A stretch of 64,000 nt of DNA. It comes from Clarkia xantiana subsp. parviflora (lineage: Eukaryota; Streptophyta; Magnoliopsida; Myrtales; Onagraceae). The stretch is from assembly GCA_036873135.1 (NCBI GenBank), contig JAPTYO010000020.1, positions 6,130,081-6,194,080 of the forward strand, given 5' to 3'. The translations under genes and the position numbers were made by a program. Shown here in pieces: positions 45,821-57,299 of this stretch (positions are counted from its first letter, which is position 1; every line of letters starts with the position of its first letter). Below the pieces are notes generated by a model. That model saw only the letters and a list, made by a program, of their open reading frames with translations. It ran no database searches and was not told where the DNA came from.

Positions 45821-46860
45821 TCGGTGTGACCTCGGTGTGGAAATTCATTAGGATTACACACCGAGTATTTGTGTGCAAACCACGTACGGATTTTATTCTA
45901 TACATATTCCATACGGAATTTTTAGTGTGTAAATATTTGCACACCAGATATATACCGAAAATATTACATTCGGATTACCACGTCTATATTCCAGACGGGT
46001 CAAATTGGTGTGTGGCCGGTGTGTAAACACGTTTACATACAAAATATATACAGATTTGACCGTGTGTACTATTACATTTTCTTGTAGTGTAACAGGAAAT
46101 CGAGAATGTCTGAGTCGAGAGATCTCAAGAAAGGTCGACGAATATTTATGTTCAGAACGAGAAGGCAAATACGAATGGTCTACACCGATAAAAAAAAGGA
46201 TGTCGACCACCAAAGTGAACATTTGAAAGGCGACGACAAGGCCACTCCAAAAAAATCTTTCTCTTAAGGAATGAGCGAGTCGGCAGCCTAGCACTATGAG
46301 GAAGCCCTTTCTCTTAAGAAAGAGACAGGTGGCGACCTACTCGTCACCTGCTTAGGCCGACCTTGTGAAGAAATCCTTCCTCCTAAGGAAATGACAGGTG
46401 TTGACCTGCTCCAGCAGCCATGAAGAAACCTTCATCTAAAGGAATGGTGAGGTGGCGACCTGCTTCGACCACCAGAGGAAAACCTTCCTAGCTAAGGAAT
46501 GGTGAAGTGGCGGCCTGTTTGTCACCTGCTTGTGCCGACTCCTGATAGAAACCCTCTCAAGAGGGTAGCCGCCATTTAAAGTCGGTAAACTCTGCCTATA
46601 AATAGGGGAACACTTTTATTACTTAATATTATTCTATCACATACTTCTCAAAGTATTCTCTCATATTTCATTACTGACTTAAGCTTCAGAGTGGAATCAG
46701 GGGCAAATCCCCACCCCCTTTTCAGGTTCTCGCCCATCAAATACTCAAAGGAAACTAAGTACCCGGCGAGGTCGACAAAGATACCTAAAAGAGTCGAACG
46801 ATGGCAAGACCTCGAAGTCCACTACCAGGAGCTCCAGGCCACGTCATTTTGATCCCAACA

Positions 46861-46879
46861 TTTGGCGCCATATGTGGGA
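46861..46879 (+). promoter_or_regulatory. Primer binding site region of element F
   Basis: TTTGGCGCCATATGTGGGA directly after the 5' LTR, the expected primer site form for this group. Confidence 0.75.
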
Positions 46880-46895
46880 AGGCAATCAAAAAGTC

Positions 46896-48104
46896 ATGGC
46901 CCCCAACACGAACTCAAGAAAGGTAGCGGCCATGGTGGAGATGGCAAAATCCCAAACAGATCCTACCACCTCTAAGCAAATAAACGATGAAGATCTTCCT
47001 CCCCAAATAAATGGTGCCAATGGTGATGAATCCCTCCCTCATTCTGAGTCACCACCAAACCAAGAAGAGATGAGGACAGCCCCCCCAGCTGTCCCGCAAG
47101 ATGTGATGGCAGCATTCATAGACTTCTGGAATCAGGCTCAGGCGGGAACTGTCTCAAGCACCAAGGAGCCAGCTCACGAGGTCTCCTAAAACGACGAGGT
47201 GGCCTCCAACGTGAAGACCATCGAGACAAACCTCCCAGGAACTAAGGAAGCTCCAAAGGCCCCCGCGGTCGACGCTCCTGCCAAGGAACCTGTCTTATTC
47301 ACCATACGATAGGTGGATGAGCTGTTGAAAAAGAAAAGAAGAGAGGAAAGCGACATGCCGTTAGTTCGCGACCACACCTCTCACCCCTTTTCCTGGAGGC
47401 TCCTCGACACTCGAGTTCCCCCGCAAGTCTTTGCGAGTAAAATCGACGACTATACTGGAGAATGGGATCTTGTTCTTCACATCAACACCCATAACTCTTC
47501 CCATTTAGGAAGAGGGGTGACGCCGGATCATTAAGCAGCTCTCTTCCCCACTACCCTCAAAGAAGAAGCCTCCACCTGGTTCTATGGCCTTGCCGAGAAC
47601 TCGATAGATTCATGGGAAGAGCTGAAGGGCATATAGGCCAAAGACAACGCCTTAAGAGTATGGATTTTCTAGATAAAATTGAGCAAAAGTCCCAACGAAA
47701 ACTTGGCCAATTATTTATACTAGATACCACAAAATACTCCAACAGTTGAATGAAGATGCCGTGATGGCGAGCTCATAGGGACCTTCTGGAGAGGGTTAAG
47801 AGAATAGAGCCAAGCCTTGAAGGACAATATGGTGATGAAGTCAGTGTTAAGGATCGATGCTCTCGCTGCCAAAGTCAAAAAGTATATTGACTTAGAGAGA
47901 TCGCACGAAAATTTACCAGCAGAACTTATAAAGCAAGTCGCCCCAACCAGAGCAGATGAGCCATCTACCTCTCGACCTCAGAAGAAAGAGGAAAGGCGAA
48001 AATGGAACTTTCGACAAGGTAATCGCCTGGGTCACAAAAGGGATACTAATCCCTACGTGACAAGGTACACTCCACTCACGCACAACATCTCTGTAGTGCT
48101 TTAA
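46896..48104 (+). pseudogene. gag of gypsy element F
   Basis: The start MAPNTNSRKVAAMVEMAKSQ is at 46896. An acidic, Pro-rich N-terminal region leads to VPPQVFASKIDDYTGEWD (47417-47470), the start of the gag core, then LKEEASTWFYGLAENSIDSW and, after breaks, ALAAKVKKYIDLE near 47860. A basic tail KKEERRKWNFRQGNR ends at 48104. Stops occur near 47187, 47310, 47532, 47634 and 47670. It matches Tat-group gag in order. A knuckle-like HRTKGQDTNNCMI may lie near 48190. Confidence 0.8.
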
Positions 48105-48529
48105 GAGACGGAAAACTCAGGTTAGACGACCCGCCACCGACGAGAAAAAATCTGATGGGTCACCAGATCAACGACTATTACCGATATCACCGCACTAAGG
48201 GGCAAGACACGAATAATTGCATGATTTGAAATAAGATATAGGGGTAAGCTGCTAAAGTTCGTCGAAAAGCCCCTCAAAACCTCGAAAAAGCGAAGCAGGA
48301 GCCCACATGAAGGTTCTAACTCTCCTCCACACAACAATCCCACCCATATTCAAAGGGGAAGTGTTAATGTTATCGCGGGCGGATTTGCGTCAGGAGGCGA
48401 GACCAGCTCAGCCCGTGAGGTATAAGCTACCCAAATCTCTACAGTAGCTATAGTGGGAAAAAGACCTCGAAATCCCGACCTAGAGACCATCAGTTTTACA
48501 ATGGAGGATCTAGTGAAGGTAACTCGGCC

Positions 48530-49000
48530 TCATGAAGACCCTTAGTAATCACGGTCGTTATGGCAGAATACGAGGTTAAGAGAATCCTTGTCGACGGCGG
48601 AAGCTCAACATATATCCTATTCTATGAAGCCTTCTTAAAGCTAGGATTCACCAGAAAAGACTTGAGAAAAGTAGATTTCCCATTAATAGGCTTCGCATGA
48701 TGAGCTACTTATCCTATGGGTCCATCTGGTTACTGGTAACCTTAGGAAGAAGAGAAAAAATTCTGAAAATCGACATACTCTTCGAAGTCGTCAACACCGC
48801 TTCTGCCTACAATGCCATAAACGGAAGAACTACCTTCAACCCTAATCATATTATCCTCTTAACTGCTCATCAAGTTACGATATTTCCGACACCCGGAGAG
48901 ATAGGGGAGGTTAAGGGAGATCAACACATGTCACAATGCTGCTACTACACGACGACACGACGTCAAAACGATAGAGAAGTTATACTTCTCGTAAAACTAA
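48530..49000 (+). pseudogene. Aspartic protease of gypsy element F
   Basis: The frame at 48540-48700 reads AEYEVKRILVDGGSSTYILF (active site D-G-G-S-S), then DLRKVDFPLIGFA and two stops. In the next frame (48697-49056) it continues FEVVNTASAYNAINGRTTFN and FPTPGEIGEVKGDQ, the second half of the same fold. It is homologous to the protease of element C but is broken. Confidence 0.85.
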
Positions 49001-49117
49001 TGTTTCAAAGCCTTTCTTTTTTTGATTTAATACTCATAAATGATGAATTAATATAGCACCTTGTGGCTTTTTTTTTTCACAAAAGCATTCGAGCTTATCA
49101 TCGATTAAGGCATCAAC

Positions 49118-50295
49118 ATTCGGCGTCTGCAATCTCGATTGTCGACATTTTCTACCCAAGATGGCAACAAAGGCTAGGTACGCCAAAAATTCGATAGAAG
49201 ATCGGCGTCTACAATCTCGACTGTCGACATTATGTGCCCAAGATGGAAAAAAAAGCCTAGGTACGTCGACAATTCGATAGAAGATCGGCGTCTACAATCT
49301 CGATTGTCGACATTATGTAGATAAAAAAAAAGCCTAGGTACGTCGACAATTCGATAAAAGATCGGCGTTTACAATCTCGATGGTCGACATTATGTGCCCA
49401 AGATGGCAACAAAGCCTAGAGGTACGTCGAAAATTCGATAGAAGATCGGCGTCAACAATCTCTATTGTTGAAATTATGTGCCCAAGATGGCAACATAGGT
49501 ACATCGACAATTCGATAGAAGATCGGCGTCTAAAATCTCGATTGTCAACATTATGTGCCCAAGATGGCAACAAAGCCTAGGTACGTCGAAAATTCGATAG
49601 AAGATCGGCGTCTACAATCTCGATTGTCGACATTATGTGCCCAAGATGGCAACAAAGCCTAGGTACGTCGACAATTCGATAGAAGATTGGCGTCTACAAT
49701 CTCGATTGTTAACGTTATGTGCCCAAGATGGCAACAAAGCCTAGGTACGTTGACAATTCGATAGAAGATCGGCGTCTACAATCTCGATTGTCGACATTAT
49801 GTGCCTAAGATGGCAACAAAGCCTAGGTACGTCGATAATTCGATAGAAGATCGGCGTCTACAATCTCGATTTTTGACATTATCTGCCTAAGATGGAAACA
49901 AAGCCTAGGTACGTCGACAATTCGATAGAAGATCGGCGTCTACAATCTCGATTGTCGACATTATGTGCCCAAGATGGCAACAAAGCCTAGGTACGTCGAC
50001 AATTCGATAGAAGATCGGCGTCTACTATCTCGATTGTCGACATTATGTGCCCAAGATGGCAACAAAGCCTAGGTACGTCGACAATTCGATAGAAGATCGG
50101 CGTCTACAATCTCGATTGTCGACATTACGTGCCCAAGATGGAAACGAAGCCTAGGTACGTCGACAATTCGATAGAAGATCGGCGTCTACAATCTTGATTG
50201 TCGACATTATGTGCCCAAGATGGAAATAAAGCCAAGGTACGTCGAAAATTCGATAGAGGATCGACATCTACAATCTCGATCATTGGCAGAAGATG
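49118..50295. repeat. 82-bp tandem repeat array in element F
   Basis: About 14 units with GATCGGCGTCTACAATCTCG, then ATTGTCGAC, ATGTGCCCAAGATGG, AAAGCCTAGG and GTCGACAATTCGATAGAA. Each complete unit contains the inverted pair ATTGTCGAC ... GTCGACAAT. One unit (about 49315-49330) has an internal deletion. The array lies between the protease and the antisense ORF, like the arrays in C and G. Confidence 0.95.
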
Positions 50296-50598
50296 CCAAT
50301 AAAGGTTAGACATCAAAACAAAACTTTTAATCTTATTCGATAGTTGACAGTTAGAAATCTAACATCAGTCATATCACTTAGATTGATCAACAATCATAAT
50401 AGAAATGGAAAAAGAAGGCGTTTCTGTTAAAAACCAATTGGTTAAAGGCGTTTATTCTAAACAAAATCAATAGTCGGCATAAAAAGACCCTAAAACGGCC
50501 ATACAGCCTAGGCTCGTCGACGAAATTGATAAAATAAATGGAGGATCTGACCTTATGCGAAATACAAGAATAACACCCTCAAACATAGAAAGAACAAC

Positions 50599-52540
50599 TT
50601 ATATTTCTTTCATTAAAAAGGAAACTGAATTACCGAGAATACAAAAAGATACTTCATTATCTAAAGAAGGATTCCCGCCTTTCTTTGTCGTAGATTTGGC
50701 AGGATCCTCACCCTTTCCAGCAGAAATGTCTAAATATTGTTGAAGGAGAGGAACTTGAGAAAAAGGGAAGTCGGGCTGATACACCTTTAAATTCGCCACA
50801 ATCTTCATTAAAGAGATGGGAGCAAATCAGAGGCAGCCACGACAATATCATCTTGATAGGCGGGACTCGCCTTATAGTCGTTAGGGCGGAGCAGAAGGCC
50901 CGAGGAGCCCGAAATCCCGACGATCCTGACCCGAGCCCGTCCCAAATTTAGTCCCTGAGCCCGATTGGGAGGGACTTTTCTTCCGAGGTCGGGCTCGGGC
51001 TTGAGCTTTTTAGACAAAATCCCGAAAAGCCCGAGCCCGTCCCGATTTACTGTCCATCTCACTATAGTAAAGTTATTCTAGCTATAGTTTCAAAAAGTAA
51101 AAACCTACCTCTAGTAGTCTAGTACTCTAGTTCTTATTTATTACTATTAGCCACTGTCAGTGTCAGCTCAGCCATACCCTACATAATACCTACCCCTCGT
51201 TAACTGTACCAATTTTTTGAGTTAAAGTTCTTTACCTTTTTTTTTCGGCAACTTAAAGTTCTGTACTTGAGTATTAATATTATCGTTACTTTACATTACT
51301 AGTTGCTGAGCCTCCTCTGTTAGTCCTCTTAAACTTGCGTATAAATATATTTGAAATGGATGGATTTGATTTAATTTTTTTTTTTCAGTTTTTTAGTTCA
51401 AATTCGGGCAAGCCCGAGTCCCGACTCGGGCGGAACATTTTCCTTGAACTCGGACTAAAAATATGTGTCCAGAAATTTTCGGGCTCGGGCTCATGAAAAA
51501 ACCTGTCCGTCCCGTCCCGAGCTCACCCCTAATATTCGTCGACGGCTTTAGCCGCCACGCCTTTGGAACCCTTCACCTCAACCTGCAAAGCCTTAACTTT
51601 CTCTCGAAGAGTAACTCCTTCGGCTAAAAGGGTATTGTTCTCCTCCCTCATCTTCTCCGACAAAGTACGAAATTCTTTGACCAGAGAAAATGAGGCCTTG
51701 AGAGACTCGCCACACCGGTAGTAGTCTTGCTTCATGTCGTCAGAAATCTCGGTCATCCGTGCTAAGTCTTCTTTCAGCTAGGCATTTTTCTCTTGGAGGC
51801 GTCGAACCACTTCTGTATCACCTTTGGTTGAAAAATTTTGAAGCTTCTCCTTTTTCGAATGATTCTCTCCATAAAGATCGATCGTCAAATGAGAGAATCG
51901 GAGGGAATCCCGGGAAGCCTACCAAAATAGGGAGGATAAGATTAAAAAGCCAAAGAGTTTAACATAAGAAATCAAAGAGGGGTGGGGGGGCAAAAAGTGA
52001 TACGTACCTTAGCCTGCCTCAAAAGAAAAAGACGCATAACCTTTTTCACCTAACCACTCTCCACTCCTAGACGACGATGATCTTGAGGTGGGACCGAAGC
52101 GTTTAACAAATGAAGCGCAAGTCAACATTAGCAATGGAGTGTCCTTCTTTAAGGGGGTACCCCTCTAACTTACTCAGAGGATCTCAACACTTCGAATGAT
52201 CAACAGGGGGATTTAGAAGCATCTCTCACTCAAAAGGCGGGTATTCGTATTCCAGAGCGATGCTCGAAGGAACCTCAGAAGAAGAATGAGGTATCTGATC
52301 TGATGATGATGAGGAGGAATCCTCACCCCTTTTTCTTTTTGCCGAAGAGCCAGAAGAGGCAATACTCCCACGCCTAGTAGGGTAGCGATGGGTCGCGACT
52401 TTAGCTTTACCCTTATCTCGCTAATGCTCGGTAGGCAATTATTCGACAGAAGGCATGGCCTCGACATCAATAGGAGCTTGGACGGTCGATCCATATTTAA
52501 CCTCCTTAGACGGGGAAACAAAGGAGGAGGACTCAGTCAT
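50599..52540 (-). pseudogene. Antisense ORF of element F, split by a hAT-like MITE
   Basis: Read on the - strand from the ATG at 52540 (MTESSSFVSPSKEVKYGSTV), through stops, a basic Ser-rich part (RYPTRRGSIASSGSSAKRKR), then a coiled coil at 51756-51540 (SEKMREENNTLLAEGVTLRE). It ends KGVAAKAVDEY at the MITE. On the other side it resumes YKASPAYQDDIVVAASDLLP and ends near 50599. The Y-K-x-S-x-x-Y ending matches the antisense ORFs of elements C and G. The N-terminal gypsy-type transposase domain seen in C is not recognisable here, so this version looks shortened. Confidence 0.6.
50882..51531. mobile_element. hAT-like MITE H
   Basis: The ends are TAGGGCGGAGC and, inverted, TAGGGGTGAGC. The flanking 8-mers ATAGTCGT (50874-50881) and ATATTCGT (51532-51539) differ at one base; 8-bp duplications are typical of hAT elements. 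Subterminal regions are dense in GCCCGAGCCCG words in inverted orientation, while the centre is AT-rich. No coding sequence was found. It interrupts the antisense ORF of element F. Confidence 0.72.
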
Positions 52541-53110
52541 GGCTCGATGATGGGTTTGAAGTATCAGCTTGATAAATTCTGACACGAAGTTTCGTTATAA
52601 AATAAATATCGCCAAAGATTGATGGGACCTGAGAAGTAAAACTCAAAAGAAGTAATCTCAAATACCTGAAGGCGAATTGGCAGCCATAGATACTCCTTAC
52701 TCTTGAAACTCAAAACTCGAGATATGAACAAGGTAAAGAGAGAAAAAGCTGAAGGAAGAGATGGAAAATTACAGGAGAAAACTCCGGTATTTATACTAGG
52801 TAATTACTGAGATCCTTCCAGAAGAAGCTATTGCCAAACGCATCTCATTGGTGCAATGAATATGGGAATAGCCATTGAAGATGCATGAACAACCTTTGAG
52901 TTCCCTCCAGCCATCCCTCAACGGTCAAAAAGTGAAAAGCACGGATAAACGCCTCGACTAAGGGGCTCGAATCTCGACTTGAGAAGTTATAAAAAGCTCA
53001 ATATAACGACCCCGAAAACACGTGAACCCAATCAGGGAATATAAAAAACGATGCTTGACATAAGACCTCTTCTTCATAATGAAGCCGATGAATCAAGTCT
53101 CGGGGGCAAG
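52541..53110. other. Region between antisense ORF and 3' LTR of element F
   Basis: No coding signal was found. It ends with the polypurine tract TCGGGGGCAAG at 53100-53110. It may include the promoter of the antisense ORF. Confidence 0.5.
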
Positions 53111-53913
53111 TGTTGGGCTACGATTATTGAGGATAAGCTTACAGGAAGTCGAGAATGTCTGAGTCGAGATACCTCAAGAAAGATCGACGACTATTTACGT
53201 TCAGAACGATAAGGCAAATACGAATGGTCGACACCGATAAAAAAGAAGGATGTCGACCACCAAAGTGAACATCCGAAAGGCGACGACAAGGCCACTCCAA
53301 AAAACTCTTCCTCTTAAGGTATGAGTAGAGTCGGCAGCCTAACACTATTGGGAAGCCCCTTTCTCTTAAGAAAGAGAGAGATGGCGACCTACTCGTCACC
53401 TACTTAGGCCGACCTTGTGAAGAAACCCTCCCTCCTAAGAAAAGGACAGGTGGCGACCTGCTCTAGCCGCCATGAAGAAACATTCATCTAAAGGAATGAT
53501 GAGGTGGCGACCTGCTTCGACCACCAGAGGAAAACCTTCCTAGCTAAGGAATGGTGATGTGGCGACCTACTTGTCACCTGCTTGTGCCGACTCCAGTCAG
53601 AAACCCTCTCAAGAGCGTAGCCGCCATTTAAAGTTGGTAAACTCTCCCTATAAAAAGGAGAACACTTTTATTACTTAATATTATTCTATCACGTACTTAT
53701 TAAAGTCTTCTCTTATATTCTATTACTGACTTAAGCTCCGGAGTGGAATCATGGGCAAATCCCCACCGCTTTTTCAAGTTCTCGCCCATCAAATACTCAA
53801 AAGGAAACTAAGTACCCGGCGAGGTAAAAAAAGATACCTAAAAGAGTCGAACGAAGGCGAGACATCGAAGTCCACTAACAGGAGCTCCCGGCCACGTCAC
53901 TTTGATCCCAACA
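53111..53913 (+). repeat. 3' LTR of element F
   Basis: 803 bp, TGTTGGGCTACG to GATCCCAACA, the uninterrupted reference for the split 5' copy. A TATA-like TATAAAAAGG lies near 53650. Confidence 0.93.
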
Positions 53914-54706
53914 GATGTCATGTGAGATTGCTTGTAATGTTCTAATCCAACGGATTGGTTCGTAATCAACAATGTAATGTTAGATTATATTGTTGGTTGT
54001 GCTATAATGTGGAGTATAATGTCAGATTACAATGTTTTTTATAGATTGTAATGTAATTTACTTATTATTATAATATTAATCCATTTTAAAAAATATTATA
54101 TCTTATATGACAAATTTAAACCTGAATTTACTATGAAAACAAACTTTATGTTTTAAATTTATACATCATTTTAAAATATTAGAGCTAAATTTTCATTCTT
54201 ACTTGCTATTAGAATTTTATTAATTAAAACTCATTATACAATTTTATGAGATAACAAGTTCCATAAAAAAAAATTGCTAGGGAATTTCATTTTGTATTCA
54301 TATTGTATGCATTATTTTTATAATAAGTGTATAATGAAGTGAACCAAGGATAAAACTAACAAGAAATCATCGAATAATGAAGTAGAAAGAGAAGTTATTT
54401 TTATAAATTAAGATTAAACCTATTACTTAAGGCGTGGCTTTTGATTGTGGTGGAGACTGGAGATGCAGCTTTTGACCATAGTGATATTAGAGTTTAAATC
54501 AATATATATAGTAGAAATTTATATACCTCTACTTTCTTATTTATTGAACTTGTTTCTTTATAAAGGCAAAAGAGAAAAAAAAACTCATCTTTTTAGTCTC
54601 TTTCTACAAAATAAAAAGAATTAGTAGAGATAAATAAAGAAATAAGAAGGTGGGAGAAAGAATAATAAATTTAATAAATAATAATAAAATAATAAACACT
54701 TCGTAA
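53914..54706. other. AT-rich spacer
   Basis: No gene was found. The first 150 bp repeat the word AATGT/TAATGT many times. The remainder is simple AT-rich DNA. Confidence 0.6.
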
Positions 54707-55079
54707 TGTTGGACGCCCCCAGAGCAATAAGTCGATTGATTGGCCCCTACCTTTAGGAATACCCCACCGATAACACAGTTACCGAACATGTATAACTCAG
54801 CTTATCCTCGATTATGTCAGGATAACCGTATCCCGACCACGATTAAATATGAATCTCTATAAATACTGCCCACCCTCTTCATTCAAGGTTTTAATCTCTC
54901 TTTCTACTACTTACTCTATTCATTTATCTCTCTAAAATCGAAATTTACTTAAGCATCAGAAAGGGTTCATAGGGACACCCCCCGATATAACCCTCTTTGT
55001 AGGTAACCAAGGAGAGGAGCACGACAAGAAGTGGAGAAGTGCAACAGAGGTCACACCCCAAGTGGAACTAAATCTAACA
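54707..55079 (+). repeat. 5' LTR of element G
   Basis: It begins TGTTGGACGCC and ends AAATCTAACA, with TATA box TATAAATA at 54858-54865. The next bases TTGGTATCGTCTCGTG align with TTTGGCGTCGTCCGCG of element C, allowing CG to TA decay. It is identified as an LTR from its ends and position only, since no second copy is in the window. Confidence 0.65.
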
Positions 55080-55315
55080 TTGGTATCGTCTCGTGTGATA
55101 CGAACTAGAAGTCATAACCTACCTTCGGAGATAGATGGCTACACTCAATCCGGTGCATGGTGGTTTGCAGCAGGAGGGGATAGGTCTATCACAAGAGAGG
55201 TGTATGCATCACAAAAGGATATAACCAAAGCACCAAAGCAATACATCCCCAACCCAAACGAAGTGAAGTAATATAATTCTCACCAAAGGATAGGGACCAA
55301 GTGACCAACCCCTAG

Positions 55316-55790
55316 GAAGACGCACTGGTTATCACAATGCAAATCAGTAATTCTCACATTAACATAATACTCGTAGATGAAGGAAGCTCGACAGACATCC
55401 TATCCATGAAGGTATTAGAAAAACTTGGAAAAACATGTAAAGATCTCACACCCCTACACCTACCTTTGAAAGATTCAGAGGCAATGCGATATATCCCAAA
55501 AGATGATCAAGCTACCAGCAATCTTAGGAACACGACAGAGGCAACTACACCTCAACATTACCTTCCTAGTTACAGAAAAACTAAATACGTATAATGAAAT
55601 ACTGGGCCGCACAATAATCAATAACCATTGAATCATACCTTCAACCTCTTATCAAAATATGAAATTCCTAGTTGGTAATGGGGTGGGGGAAGTTATGGGG
55701 GATCAAAATAAAGCAAGAGAGTGTTACGCCAATGCCCTACCCGTCAAGGCAAAAGGGCTAGATATAGACATATTCTCTATAGATGCTGAT
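55316..55790 (+). pseudogene. Aspartic protease of element G
   Basis: The frame 55337-55594 reads INIILVDEGSSTDILSMKVL: the active site is D-E-G-S-S where C and F have D-G-G-S-S. In another frame near 55595-55700 the sequence resembles YNEILGRT-like and GNGVGEVMGDQ, the end of the fold. The upstream DALVITMQIS part is also present. Confidence 0.75.
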
Positions 55791-55865
55791 CCAAGGGAGG
55801 AGTAAGGTCACCCATGACCGGTAGAAGAGCTGAGGGAAATACAGTTAGACGAACCAGGCCGAAGG

Positions 55866-56712
55866 GTGAAGATAGGAGCCTTACTTTCAGAAGAAGAGAC
55901 AAAGGCAATTGTATCTTTATTGAAGGAATTCAAAGACCTATATGCAAGGTCACCAAGCGACATGTCGGGCATAAAAGAGGAAGTGATATCCCATAAACTG
56001 AACATCGACACGCTGAAGCGGCCAATAGCACAGAAAAGAAGACCCATAGGTGACGATAAAAAAATCGCCATCCGCGAGGAGGTTGGAAGGCTAATAGAAG
56101 CAGGATTCATAAAAGAAATAAGGTTCCAGACCTGGGTAGCAAACCCAGTCCTAGTCAGGAAATCCAATGGAAGATGGAGAATGTGCGTGGACTATAGAGA
56201 CCTCAACAACGCATGCCCCAAAGATTCATATCTTCTTCCAAGAATAAACCAGCTGGTGGACGCAACATCCGGACCTGAACTAATGACTTTCATGGATGCT
56301 TACTCTGGGTACAACCAAATCAAGATGTCCACAGAGGATTCCCCACACACCGCTCTCTATGCAAATAACGACGCGTCTACACTACATAGTAATGGTTTTT
56401 GGGCTAATAAACGCAAGATTCACCTACCAAAGAATTGTGAACAAGGTGTTTAGAGACATGATAAGTGAAACAATGGAGGCATACGTGGACGATATGATTG
56501 TGAAATCAAAAGAGAAAAGGAGCCACATGGGAGACTTGTGCAAGGTCTTCCTAAGGATGAGACAATTCCAAATTCGTCTCAACCCAATGAAATATTCTTT
56601 CGGTGTCCAGTCAAGAAAATTCATCGGTTTCTTGGTAAGCCAAAGAGGAATAGAGGTGAACCTAGAAAAACTGCAAGCCATTGAAGAAATGACATCGTCA
56701 ACTAAACATTAG
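55866..56712 (+). pseudogene. Reverse transcriptase of element G
   Basis: The open frame 55866-56453 holds SHKLNIDTLKRPIAQKRRP, VGRLIEAGFIKEIRFQTWVA, then RWRMCVDYRDLNNACPKDSY and FMDAYSGYNQIKM, RT blocks 1-4 of Ty3/gypsy. Near 56395 the frame shifts to 56296-56712, which continues FGLINARFTYQRIVNKVF, the catalytic AYVDDMIVKS and FIGFLVSQRGIEVN. The YVDD and the DAYSGYNQI aspartate are kept. One frameshift separates the halves. Confidence 0.92.
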
Positions 56713-57120
56713 GAGGTACAACAGCTCAACGGGTGATTAGCGGCACTACACTGATTCCTCTCCAAGATAGGAGATAAGGCGTTAACATTCTTCAAGGTGC
56801 TTCGTGCTAACAAGAAATTTGAATGGACACCGAAATGCTAAGAAGCATTCCAGCAGCTGAAACAACACCTACGAACACTGCCCCCACTAGCAAAACCTAA
56901 CCCAAGGAAGGCATTATCATTATACATCTCAGTCAGCGATGCATCAGTAAGTTCCATGTTAATAAAACAAGAGGGGGATGCACAAGTGCCAATATACTTT
57001 GTCAGCAATACAATGACGAAATATGAGCTCAACAGTATGATGGTAGAAAAGTATATCTACGCTTTGGTAGTTGCGGCAAGGAATATGACCATACTTCCAT
57101 TCACACGAGATAACCCTCCT
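56713..57120 (+). pseudogene. RNase H (first) of element G
   Basis: After a stop near 56710 the frame reads FEWTPKC, a stop, then EAFQQLKQHLRTLPPLAKP and LSLYISVSDASVSSMLIKQE, and near 57010 PIYFVSNTMTKYELNSM and EKYIYALVVAAR. This is the RNase H that directly follows RT in all Ty3/gypsy elements. In Tat members it is usually degenerate. Confidence 0.85.
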
Positions 57121-57299
57121 CGCAAACCAACCTTTAAAGAACCTCCTCCAGAGACGAGATGCATCCGGGAGATAAGTTTAATGGGCGGTAAAACTCAGCG
57201 AATTCCGCCATCAAAAGACAAGCCTTGGCAGACTTCATTGCAGAGTTCACAGGAACTAGACCTCCCTCAGAGGAGGAATTGAGGGAAGATAAACTGATA

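Larger units (their letters stand above)
41929..46089. mobile_element. CACTA transposon E, non-autonomous, with probable captured gene sequence
   Basis: It begins CACTACAAGAAAA and ends with the exact inverse TTTTCTTGTAGTG, flanked by the 3-bp duplication TAA (41926-41928 and 46090-46092). Subterminal regions at both ends are dense in ACACACCG and GTGTG words (41955-42260 and 45825-46065). No transposase (TNP1/TNP2-like) is readable in the 4.2 kb. The centre contains exon-like and intron-like sequence. Confidence 0.92.
41898..46860 (+). repeat. 5' LTR of element F, split by CACTA element E (41898-41928 and 46093-46860)
   Basis: Outside the insertion it is collinear with 53111-53913. TATA box TATAAATA at 46597-46604. 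It contains a repeated internal motif with CTTCCTCTTAAGGAATG- and GGTGGCGACCTGCT-type units (46240-46550), present in both LTRs. Confidence 0.9.
41898..53913 (+). mobile_element. Ty3/gypsy (Tat-like) retrotransposon F, non-autonomous
   Basis: LTRs of about 799 bp (5', split by the CACTA element) and 803 bp (3') run from TGTTGGG(T/C)TACG to GATCCCAACA. The flanking 5-mers are GACGT and GATGT, one change apart. The primer site is TTTGGCGCCATATGTGGGA, and the polypurine tract TCGGGGGCAAG is nearly identical to that of element C. Inside are a stop-ridden gag, protease, an 82-bp tandem array and an antisense ORF. RT, RNase H and integrase are absent. Confidence 0.9.

Noticed and set aside
49118..50295. 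CRISPR-like appearance of the regularly spaced 82-bp units
   Set aside because: The whole unit is repeated, with no unique spacers, and the context is a plant retrotransposon. It is a minisatellite.
41880..54050. GGGTTGTTTGG at the left flank of element F, typical of some MITE ends
   Set aside because: No inverted partner (CCAAACAACCC) was found in the right flank after 53913, so a host MITE could not be supported.
55062..55271. Frame after the 5' LTR of element G as a gag protein
   Set aside because: It starts inside the LTR, and the sequence shows no gag core. I regard it as leader plus a remnant just before the protease.
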